Of a stretch of DNA of 64,000 nt, positions 13,791 to 20,850 are shown in pieces; position 1 is the stretch's first letter, and every line of letters starts with the position of its first letter. The notes beneath the pieces are model-generated. The model did not search any database. It was not told the origin of the DNA and saw only the letters and a list, made by a program, of their open reading frames with translations. The DNA lies in NCBI RefSeq assembly GCF_003426945.1, contig NZ_QURO01000004.1:992001-1056000 (forward strand). Direction: 5' to 3'. The position numbers and the translations under genes were made by a program. Origin of the DNA: Thermus sediminis. Its GTDB lineage: Bacteria > Deinococcota > Deinococci > Deinococcales > Thermaceae.

Positions 13791-16075
13791 TGGACTGGAT
13801 GGGAGAGGCGGTGGCCCTCCTCAAGAAGGGGGGCCGCCTCCTCCTCAAGGCCTACCCCGGGGCGGGGAAGAGCACCCTCTTTCCCCTAAAGCTCCTCCCC
13901 GCTCTGCCTGGGAAGATCCTCCTCTTCCAGCCCAGGCGGGTGGCGGCCCGGGCGGTGGCGGCAAGGCTGGCGGAGAACCTGGGGGAGCCCTTGGGGAGGA
14001 CCGTGGGCTACCGGGTGCGCCTGGAGGGGCGGGAGGGCCGGGAGACCCGCCTCCTGGTCATGACGGAGGGGCTTCTCCTCCGCCTCCTCCTGGAAGACCC
14101 CACCCTAGAGGGGGTCTCCGCCGTCCTCCTGGACGAGGCCCATGAGCGCCACCTGGAGGGGGACCTGGCCCTGGCCCTCCTCCTCAAGGTGCAAGAGGCC
14201 CTCCGCCCCGACCTCAAGCTCGCCCTCCTCACCGCCACCCCCGACGGGGACCTGGAGAGGGCCCTGGGAGGGGAGGTCCTGGCCCTCGAGGGGGAGGGCT
14301 ACCCGGTGGAGGTCTTCCACCTGGACCGCCCTCCCCAGGGCCCCCTGGAGCCCCTGGCCGCCCGCTACGCCCGGAAGGCCTTCCTGGAGGGGGAGGGGGA
14401 CGTCCTGGTCTTCCTCCCCGGCAAGGCGGAGATTGAGCGCACCCGGAGGCTTCTAGAGGACCTCCCCACCTTCCCCCTCCACGGGGGGCTTCCCCTTAGG
14501 GAGCAGGCCGCCCTCCTCAAGCCGGGCCCCAGGAAGATCGTCCTGGCCACGGACGTGGCCGAGACCAGCCTCACCCTGCCCCAGGTGCGGGCGGTGGTGG
14601 ACACGGGCCTGGCCAAGAAGCCCCGCTTTGACCCCAGGACCGGCCTCACCCGCCTGGCCCTCGTCCAGATCCCCGAGGACTCCGCCCGCCAAAGGGCGGG
14701 CCGGGCGGGGCGCACCGGGCCGGGGCGGGTCTATCGCCTCTACCCCAAGGGCCCCTTCCCCCCCAAGCGGCCGGAAATCCTGGAAGCGGACCTCTCCCGG
14801 GCCCTCCTCCTGGCCCTGGCCTTCGGGGAGAGGCTGGAGGGGCTTCCCCTTCCCACCAAGCCCCCCAAGGGAGCCCTGGAGGCCGCCTGGAGCCTCCTCC
14901 GCCTCCTGGGGGCGGTGGAGGAGGAGGCCCTGACCCCTTTGGGGAGGCGGATGCTCACCCTCCCCACCCACCCCCGCCTGGCCCGGCTGGCCCTGGAGGC
15001 GGAGGAGGCGGGCCTCCTCCCCCTAGCCGCCGACCTCATGGCCCTCCTGGAGGAGGGCCTCCCGGAGGGGGAGAAGGACCTCATGGCCCATCTGGAGGCG
15101 CTCCTCGAGGCCCGCCGGGGAAGCCCAAGGGGCCTGGCCCAGGTGGAGAGGACGAGCGCCCTCTGGCGGGGGCGGTTCGGCGTGGACCCCCTTAGGACCC
15201 TTCCCCACCCCGAGGCCGTGGGGAGGCTCCTCCTCGCCGCCTACCCCGACCGGGCCGCGGAGCGCCTGGCCCCCGGGCGGTACCGCCTGGCCACCGGTCC
15301 CGCCCTGCGCCTGGAGGAGGGCCCCCCTTACCTGGTGGCCGTGGGGGCGGACCTCTTGGAAAGGGAGGGCCGGGTCCAGCTCTACGCTCCCCTCTCCCGG
15401 GAGGACCTTCTGGAGCGAGCGGAGGTGGCCCTGTGGACCGGATGGGAGGAGGGGAGGCTTAAGGGCTACCTGGAAAGGCGCCTGGGAGCCCTGGTCCTGG
15501 AACGCCTTCCCGTGGACCCCGGCCCCCCCACGGAGGCCCACCTCAAGGAGGCCCTGAAGGAGGGCCTCCCCCTCCCCGAGGAGGCCAGGCAGGTGCTCCT
15601 CCGCCTCCGCTTCCTGAGGTCCCAGGGGGTGGGGGTGCCCGATCTCTCCGAGGAGGCCCTCCTGGAGAACCTCTCCTGGCTTTTAACCTGGACGAAGGGG
15701 GTGCGCCGCCAGGAGGACCTGAAGGCCCTCCCTTGGAAGGAGATCCTCCTGGGCCTCCTGGGGGAGGGGCGGGCCCTTCTGGAGAGGCTGGCCCCGGAGA
15801 GCGTCCCCCTCCCCGGTGGGAGGAGGAAGCGCCTCCGCTACCGGGAAGATGCCCCGCCCCTCCTCTCCCTCCGGGTGCAGGAGGCCTTCGGCCTCAAGGA
15901 GACCCCGAAGGTCCTGGAGGGCCGCATTCCCGTGGTGGTGGAACTCCTCTCCCCCGCCGGACGGCCGGTCCAGGTCACCCAGGACCTGAGGAGTTTTTGG
16001 GAAAAGCGCTACCCCGAGGTGCGCAAGGAGCTCATGCGCCGCTACCCCAAGCACCCCTGGCCAGAGGAGCCCTAG
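13790..16075 (+). CDS. hrpB: ATP-dependent helicase HrpB
   Basis: DEAH-box RNA helicase-like protein of 761 residues. Walker A AYPGAGKST is at 21-29, followed by QPRRVAARAVA (motif Ia), DEAH in LLDEAHERHLEGD, TATPDGD (motif III), DVAETSLTLPQV and the motif VI stretch SARQRAGRAGRTGPG. The C-terminal half has the helicase-associated and HrpB-specific regions, including the late LPVDPGPPTEAHL and PKHPWPEEP ending typical of HrpB. Its cellular role is not well defined. It overlaps gyrB by 1 nt and ends tail-to-tail with the next gene, sharing CTAG at 16072-16075. Confidence 0.92.
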
Positions 16076-16500
16076 GGCCTGAAGAGCTCCGCCCTCACCC
16101 CAAGCCCCTGGGCCCTGGCCACCCAAAGGGGGTTGTCGTCCAGGTAAGTGGCCTCCTCCGGGGAGAGGCCCAGAGCCAGGAGGGCCATCCGGATGGCGGA
16201 AAGCTTCTCGGGGTGGTAGAAGGCCCCAATGCCCTCGGGAGGCGGCAGGTCCGCCACCAGGTAGAAGGGCTCGGGGAAGGTCAGGAGCCGCCTCCGGAAG
16301 GCCTTTGGGTAGAGGCGGGAGGCCCCGGGGAAGAGGGCCTCGAGGGCCCCTGGCCCCTCCTCCTTCAGGCGGGGAAGGAGCCCGTAGAAGGCCTGGGAGA
16401 GGTAGAAGAGGGGCTCCCCGCTCTGCTCCGAGAGGAGGCGGAGGAGGTGGGGCTCCACGGGCTCGCAGTAGACCCCGGAGAGGTCCAAGAGGTAGACCAC
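16072..16500 (-). CDS. Small HAD-like protein
   Basis: A 142-residue protein resembling the HAD phosphatase superfamily. The N-terminal LLDLSGVY matches motif I, but the second catalytic aspartate (DxD) is replaced by serine (D6-L-S), so classical phosphatase activity is doubtful. The C-terminal LGLSPEEATYLDDNP matches motif IV. A short helical cap lies between. GTG start at 16500, 6 nt after TAAGCT (16512-16507) on the minus strand, indicating a leaderless transcript. Its substrate is unknown. Confidence 0.7.
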   Translation of the reverse strand: MVYLLDLSGVYCEPVEPHLLRLLSEQSGEPLFYLSQAFYGLLPRLKEEGPGALEALFPGASRLYPKAFRRRLLTFPEPFYLVADLPPPEGIGAFYHPEKLSAIRMALLALGLSPEEATYLDDNPLWVARAQGLGVRAELFRP

Positions 16501-16506
16501 GGCCCA

Positions 16507-16530
16507 AGCTTACCCAAAAGGGTTTATACT
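16507..16530. promoter_or_regulatory. Divergent promoters for HAD-like and SCP2 genes
   Basis: On the minus strand TAAGCT (16512-16507) ends 6 nt before GTG 16500. On the plus strand TATACT (16525-16530) precedes an AAAGGAGG ribosome site (16537-16544) and the ATG at 16550. One gene is leaderless, the other has a leader with a strong Shine-Dalgarno sequence. Confidence 0.55.
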
Positions 16531-16549
16531 CGGCGCAAAGGAGGAAGCC

Positions 16550-16942
16550 ATGGAGCTTTTCGGGGAGGCGTGGGCAAAGGCGTACTGCCAGAATCTGAAC
16601 GCGAGCGAGGCCTACAAGAAGGCGGCCAGCACCTGGGAGGGCTCCTTGGCCCTGGCGGTGCGCAAGGACCCGGGGGCGGGGTTCCCCCAGGGGGCGGCCG
16701 TGGTCCTGGACCTCTGGCACGGGGCCTGCCGGGGGGTGAGGGTGGTGGAGGGGGAGGCCGAGGCCGACTTCGTCATTGAGGCCGACCTCGCCACCTGGCA
16801 GGAAGTCCTGGAGGGCCGGCTAGAACCCCTCACCGCCCTGATGCGGGGGCTTTTGGAGCTCAAGAGGGGCACCATCGCCGCCCTGGCCCCCTACGCCCAG
16901 GCGGCCCAGGAGCTCGTCAAGGTGGCCCGGGATGTGGCGTGA
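16550..16942 (+). CDS. SCP2 sterol-transfer-like protein
   Basis: A 130-residue single-domain protein of the SCP2 lipid-binding fold. The alternating hydrophobic strands and the ADFVIEADLATWQEVLEGRLEPLTALMRGLLELKRG segment, with the LxGKL-like helix near the end, are typical. It probably binds a hydrophobic ligand in the cytoplasm; the ligand is unknown. It has a strong ribosome site and its stop overlaps the GTG of the alcohol dehydrogenase as GTGA (16939-16942), so the two products are made together and may share a lipid-related substrate. Confidence 0.8.
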   Translation: MELFGEAWAKAYCQNLNASEAYKKAASTWEGSLALAVRKDPGAGFPQGAAVVLDLWHGACRGVRVVEGEAEADFVIEADLATWQEVLEGRLEPLTALMRGLLELKRGTIAALAPYAQAAQELVKVARDVA

Positions 16943-17973
16943 AGGCGGTGTTCTACCACGGCCCCTTCCAGGTGGCCGTGGAGGAGGTGCCTGAGCCCCG
17001 CCTGGAGGCGGACACCGACGCCATCATTCAGGTGGAACTCGCCGCCATCTGCGGCTCCGACCTCCACATCTACCACGGCAAGATCGCCGGGGTCCTCCCT
17101 GGCACCATCCTGGGCCACGAGTTCGTGGGACGCATTGTGGAGAAGGACCCCCTGGTCCCCTTCGCCCTGGGGGAGCGGGTGGTGGGGAGCTTCCAGGTGG
17201 CCTGCGGGGACTGCCCCGCCTGCCGCAAGGAGCAGTACTTCGCCTGCCTCAGGGGCGAGGTCTACGGCTTCGGCCTGGCCCTGGGCAACCTCCAGGGGTC
17301 CCAGGCGGAGCGGGTGCGGGTCCCCTTCGCCCGCCAAGGCCTCTTCCCTATAGGGGACCTCCCCGCCGAGGAGGCCATCTTGGCCGGGGACATCCTCACC
17401 ACCGCCTACGGGGGGGTTAGACCCTTCCTCACGCCGGGGATGAGCGTGGCCGTGGTGGGCTCGGGCCCCGTGGGGCTTCTCGCCCAGATGGTGGCCCACG
17501 CCCTGGGGGCGGGCCCCGTCTTCGCCATAGACCCGGAGGAGGCCCGCCTGGAAAAGGCCAAGGGCCTGGGAAGCGTGCCCATCAACCCCAAGGCCGAGGA
17601 CCCCATCGGGCGGATCCGCCAGGCCACCGAGGGCCTGGGGGCGGAGCTGGTGGTGGAGGCGGTGGGCGGGGAGGGGGAGGCCCTGAAGACCGCCTTCAAG
17701 CTAGCGGCCCCGGGTGGGGTGGTCTCCAGCCTAGGGGTGCCCACGGCGGAGAAGCTGGACTACCCCTGGTTTCCCGCCTTCAGCCGGGGCATCACCCTGC
17801 GAAGCGCCTTGACCAACATCCCCCGCTACATTGGGGAGGTGCTTTCCCTCCAGCGGGTGGGCCGCCTGAGGGGAAGCTTCGTCTTCAGCCACCGCCTGCC
17901 CCTGGAGGAGGCGGCGGAAGGGTACCGCCTCTTCCACGAGCGGCGGGCCACCAAGGTGGCCCTGGCGCCCTAA
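16939..17973 (+). CDS. Zinc-dependent alcohol dehydrogenase
   Basis: A 344-residue medium-chain dehydrogenase/reductase. Catalytic zinc ligands are expected in AAICGSDLHIYHG and GHEFVG; the structural zinc cysteines are in CGDCPACRKEQYFAC. The Rossmann glycine motif is VVGSGPVGLLAQ. It resembles glutathione-independent formaldehyde/alcohol dehydrogenases, but the substrate cannot be read from sequence. It is coupled to the SCP2 gene by a 4-nt overlap and followed at once by a terminator. Confidence 0.88.
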   Translation: MKAVFYHGPFQVAVEEVPEPRLEADTDAIIQVELAAICGSDLHIYHGKIAGVLPGTILGHEFVGRIVEKDPLVPFALGERVVGSFQVACGDCPACRKEQYFACLRGEVYGFGLALGNLQGSQAERVRVPFARQGLFPIGDLPAEEAILAGDILTTAYGGVRPFLTPGMSVAVVGSGPVGLLAQMVAHALGAGPVFAIDPEEARLEKAKGLGSVPINPKAEDPIGRIRQATEGLGAELVVEAVGGEGEALKTAFKLAAPGGVVSSLGVPTAEKLDYPWFPAFSRGITLRSALTNIPRYIGEVLSLQRVGRLRGSFVFSHRLPLEEAAEGYRLFHERRATKVALAP

Positions 17974-17983
17974 AACAAAGTCC

Positions 17984-18006
17984 GCCGCCCGCAGGCGGCC
18001 TTTTTT
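17984..18006 (+). terminator. Rho-independent terminator after the SCP2-ADH operon
   Basis: GCCGCC/GGCGGC stem (17984-17989 and 17994-17999) with loop CGCA, followed by TTTTTT at 18001-18006. Confidence 0.85.
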
Positions 18007-18023
18007 CCTCTGACCCCTTTACT

Positions 18024-18055
18024 ATACCACGGGTTGCCAGTATGTAAAGTGGTAT
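18024..18055. promoter_or_regulatory. ATACCAC/GTGGTAT inverted repeat
   Basis: Two 7-bp inverted copies (18024-18030 and 18049-18055) lie just after the terminator. The same ATACCAC motif borders the 43-nt hairpin repeats elsewhere. On the minus strand TTTACA-16-TATAGT could be a promoter pointing back into the dehydrogenase gene. The rest of 18056-18206 holds an A/T-rich stretch (about 18098-18122) and the AAGGAGG ribosome site (18194-18200) of the next gene. Confidence 0.35.
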
Positions 18056-18206
18056 GCAGGAAATCCCGCCCCAAAGGGCGATCTTGGGGGGTGGGGAAAG
18101 CAAAATAAAACTTTTACAAATAGGCCGGTAGGGGCAAATGTGCCCTCTCTCCTTCGCAAAGGGGACAGGCCTGCCATGCTGAGGGAAGCGGACAAGGAGG
18201 TGCTCC

Positions 18207-18619
18207 ATGGCCCAGTACCTGGTGGTGGCCCACCGCACGGCCAAGAGCCCCGAGCTGGCGGCCAAGCTGAGGGAGGTCTTGGAGAAGGACCGCGAGGCCC
18301 GCTTTGTCCTCCTGGTGCCCGCCGTGCCTCCGCCCGGGTGGGTCTACGAGGAGAACGAGGTGCGGAGGAGGGCGGAGGAGGAAGCCGAGGCAGCCAAGAA
18401 GGCCCTCGAGGCCCAGGGCCTTCCCATCGCCGAGGCCAAGGCGGGGGACATCTCCCCGCTTCTCGCCATAGAGGAGGAGCTCCTAGCCCAACCCGGGGCC
18501 TACCGGGCCATCGTCCTCGCCACCCTGTCCCGGGGCTTTCCCGCTGGCTCAGGCTTGACGTGCACACCCAAGCGGAGCGCTTTGGCCTCCCCGTGATCCA
18601 CGTGATCGCCCACCCCTAA
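18207..18619 (+). pseudogene. UspA-like protein gene with a -1 frameshift
   Basis: Encodes a universal-stress-protein-like domain: N-terminal YLVVAHRTAKSPELAAKL, middle LLVPAVPPPGWVYEENE, then AIVLATLS in frame 1. The expected continuation GLSRWLRLDVHTQAERFGLPVIHVIAHP lies one frame away and ends at TAA 18617-18619. One base appears to be missing from the CCCGGGG run at 18529-18535; restoring a C gives the family motif LSPGLSRWL. As written, translation goes out of frame and stops at 18596 after 129 residues. The role of the family (nucleotide binding, stress) is only generally known. Strong ribosome site AAGGAGG. Confidence 0.75.
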
Positions 18620-18677
18620 TACCCTTCTTCCAGATTCCTTCGCTCCACCAGCTCAAAAGCCTCCTGGGAACCTTCCG

Positions 18678-18720
18678 CCGGGGCCCCCATGCTGGCTTGC
18701 GCCAGCATGGGGTGGTATCA
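18678..18720. repeat. 43-nt hairpin repeat, copy 1
   Basis: Begins CCGGGGC and ends TGGTATCA. Core is a perfect 12-bp stem CCCCATGCTGGC/GCCAGCATGGGG (18685-18696, 18701-18712) with a TTGC loop. Directly followed by a second copy of the same length. Confidence 0.85.
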
Positions 18721-18763
18721 CCGGGGTCCCCACGCTGGCTTAGGCCAGCGTGGGGTGGTATAA
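18721..18763. repeat. 43-nt hairpin repeat, copy 2
   Basis: Tandem with copy 1. The stem is CCCCACGCTGGC/GCCAGCGTGGGG with loop TTAG. Compared with copy 1, T to C in one arm is matched by A to G in the other, so base pairing is conserved. It ends about 25 nt before the lptF -10 box. Confidence 0.85.
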
Positions 18764-18787
18764 AAGCCTTTTCTCATCCCTCGCCCG

Positions 18788-18793
18788 TATACT
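18788..18793 (+). promoter_or_regulatory. -10 of the lptF operon
   Basis: TATACT followed by 6 nt and the GTG at 18800: leaderless arrangement. Confidence 0.6.
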
Positions 18794-18799
18794 GCCCCC

Positions 18800-19810
18800 G
18801 TGCTAGGGCGGTACGTGCTCAGGGAGGTCCTCCTCCCCTACCTGGTGGGGGTCCTCCTCTTCGTCGCCCTCCTCACCTTTGACCTCCTCTCCAGCCTCTC
18901 CGGGGTCCTCCTGAGCCGGGGGGCGGGGGTGGAGGAGATCGCCCTTCTCGTCCTCTACCGCCTCCCCTGGACCCTGAGCCTGGCCCTGCCCCTGGGCCTG
19001 GTCTTCGCCATCCTGGTGGGGCTATCCCGCCTCATCCGCCACTCGGAGCTCAAGGCGGCCTACGCCGCCGGGGTGCCCCCTTGGGCCTTCCTCAGGCCCC
19101 TTCTCCTCCTCTCCCTCGCCGTGGCCCTGGTGAACCTCTACAACCTGGCGGAGGTGAGACCAAGGGCCCTCGAGGCCTACGACCAGGCCCTGGGCCGTCT
19201 GCTCTACGGGGAAGGAGGGCCCAGCGGGGTCCTGAGGCGGCAGGTCTACGCCCTGGAGGGGCTTGGGGTCTACTACGCCGAGGAGGTGCGCCCCGAGATC
19301 GGGCAGAACCGCCTCTTTGGCCTCCGGGTGGTGGACGAGGAGGGAAGGGTCTTCAGCGCCCAAGAGGGGGTCTGGGACCGGGAGGGGTGGCAGTTTTTGG
19401 GCCACGTCCTAGAGGAGGGGGGGCCTAAGCCCTTCCAGGGCACCCTCCCCTTCCCCGCCTTCTTCCGCCCCAAAGAGAGCCTGGGCTCCCGGGACCCCTA
19501 CGACTCCAGCACCCTGGGGGAGCTCCGGGAGCGGGCCCAAGTAGAGGCGGGGGCCCGCTTTGCCCTCCACCGCCGCCTGGCCGATGCCCTGGGAGGGTTT
19601 TTTTTGGGCTTTGTGGCCGCCGCCCTGGGCCTTTCCCTTAGGGAGGCCGCCTGGGCCTTTTTGGGGGTGGTCCTCCTCATCTTCGGCTACTACGTCCTCT
19701 GGACCTTCGCCGCCCAGCTCGCCCAGTACGACGTGAGTCCCCTCTGGGCCTACCTGCCCAACGCCCTCTACGGCCTCTTGGCCCTCTGCCTCGCCTGGAG
19801 GCTCAGGTGA
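18800..19810 (+). CDS. LptF/LptG-family permease (first copy)
   Basis: A 336-residue inner-membrane protein of the YjgP/YjgQ (LptF/LptG) family. N-terminal YVLREVLLPYLVGVLLF, three N-terminal helices, a periplasmic beta-jellyroll-like region (about 120-245), then three C-terminal helices (HRRLADALGGFFLGFVAAALGLSL onward). In Gram-negative bacteria LptF and LptG with the LptB ATPase extract LPS. Thermus is generally held to lack typical LPS, so the cargo is unknown. GTG start 6 nt after a -10 box. Its stop overlaps the next GTG by GTGA (19807-19810). Confidence 0.88.
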   Translation: MLGRYVLREVLLPYLVGVLLFVALLTFDLLSSLSGVLLSRGAGVEEIALLVLYRLPWTLSLALPLGLVFAILVGLSRLIRHSELKAAYAAGVPPWAFLRPLLLLSLAVALVNLYNLAEVRPRALEAYDQALGRLLYGEGGPSGVLRRQVYALEGLGVYYAEEVRPEIGQNRLFGLRVVDEEGRVFSAQEGVWDREGWQFLGHVLEEGGPKPFQGTLPFPAFFRPKESLGSRDPYDSSTLGELRERAQVEAGARFALHRRLADALGGFFLGFVAAALGLSLREAAWAFLGVVLLIFGYYVLWTFAAQLAQYDVSPLWAYLPNALYGLLALCLAWRLR

Positions 19811-20850
19811 AGACCCTAGACCGCTACCTGCTCCGCGAAGCCCTCCTCCTCTTCCTCGGGGGGCTTGCCGTCATCGTCCTCCTCTTCCTGGCAGGGGCGG
19901 TCTACGAGGTCCTGGCCCCCCTGGTGGCCAAAGGGGCTGACCCCTACACCCTCCTCCGCTACCTCCTCTACCGCACCCCCGAGGCCTTGGCCCGGGGGGC
20001 CCCCGTGGCCTACCTCTTCGCCCTCCTGTTCCTCCTCTCCCGCATGGCGGAGGACTCGGAGCTGAAGGCCCTCCTGGCCCTGGGGGTGCGGCGGGAGCGG
20101 GTCCTCCTTCCCTTCTTGCTCCTCGGGGGGGGCATCGCCCTAGGGGGCTTCCTCCTGGGGGAGAGCCTGGTACCGAGGTCCCTGGCTGCCGGGCAGGACC
20201 TCCTGAGGCGGCAGGTGCTAGAACAGCCCCGGGCCCTCCTCTCCCCGGGGGCCACCTTCCAGGACGCTAGGGGGCGGGTGGTCCACGTGGGGGAGGTGGC
20301 AGGGGACAGGATTGGCAGGCTCAGGGTCCTCTCCCGGGAGGAGGTGCTCCTGGCGGAGAGGGGAAGGTTCCAAGGAGGGGTGCTCCAGGTGGAGGAGGGC
20401 CTGAGGGTCACCTACGAGGGGGACCGCCCCCGGACCCTCACCCGCTTCCAGAGGGGGGAGATCGTCCTCCAGGAACTCACCTTTGAGCCTTGGCAGAACC
20501 CGGCCAACCGCATGACCCTGGGGGAGCTGAGGCGGGAGGTGGAAAGGCTCAGGGCCCTGGGGGTGAGGGCGGGCCTCGAGGCCACCACCTACCACCGCCG
20601 CTTCGCCGAGCCCGCCTCCACCCTGGCCTTCGCCCTCTTCGCCGCGGGCCTGGCCTTCTACCTCCTCGGGGGGAGCCGGAGCCTGGGCCTCGTGGGGGTG
20701 GCCGTCCTCACCTTCTTCTACTACGCCACCTGGAGCGTGGGGCGGATCATGGGCGAGCAGAACGCCCTGGATCCCTTCCTCGCCGCCTGGGGGCCCAACC
20801 TCCTCTACGGGCTTTTGGGCCTCCTCCTCTTTCTGGGAGGGCGGCGGTGA
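19807..20850 (+). CDS. LptF/LptG-family permease (second copy)
   Basis: A 347-residue paralogue of the preceding gene with the same plan: LDRYLLREALLLFLGGLAVIVLLFLAGAVYEV at the N-terminus, a periplasmic domain, and three C-terminal helices starting at YHRRFAEPASTLAFALF. The pair presumably forms the heterodimer that works with an LptB-type ATPase encoded outside this window. It overlaps both neighbours by 4 nt, so the operon is tightly coupled. Which copy corresponds to LptF and which to LptG cannot be decided here. Confidence 0.88.
   Translation: MKTLDRYLLREALLLFLGGLAVIVLLFLAGAVYEVLAPLVAKGADPYTLLRYLLYRTPEALARGAPVAYLFALLFLLSRMAEDSELKALLALGVRRERVLLPFLLLGGGIALGGFLLGESLVPRSLAAGQDLLRRQVLEQPRALLSPGATFQDARGRVVHVGEVAGDRIGRLRVLSREEVLLAERGRFQGGVLQVEEGLRVTYEGDRPRTLTRFQRGEIVLQELTFEPWQNPANRMTLGELRREVERLRALGVRAGLEATTYHRRFAEPASTLAFALFAAGLAFYLLGGSRSLGLVGVAVLTFFYYATWSVGRIMGEQNALDPFLAAWGPNLLYGLLGLLLFLGGRR

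Noticed and set aside
18022-18567. A minus-strand open frame over the UspA-like gene and its upstream region
   Set aside because: Arg/Pro/Ser-rich, no family match, crosses an intergenic A/T-rich block; the plus-strand gene has a good ribosome site.
18678-18763. Tandem repeats as a CRISPR array
   Set aside because: Only two copies, directly adjacent with no spacer, and each is a self-complementary hairpin; no cas genes nearby.
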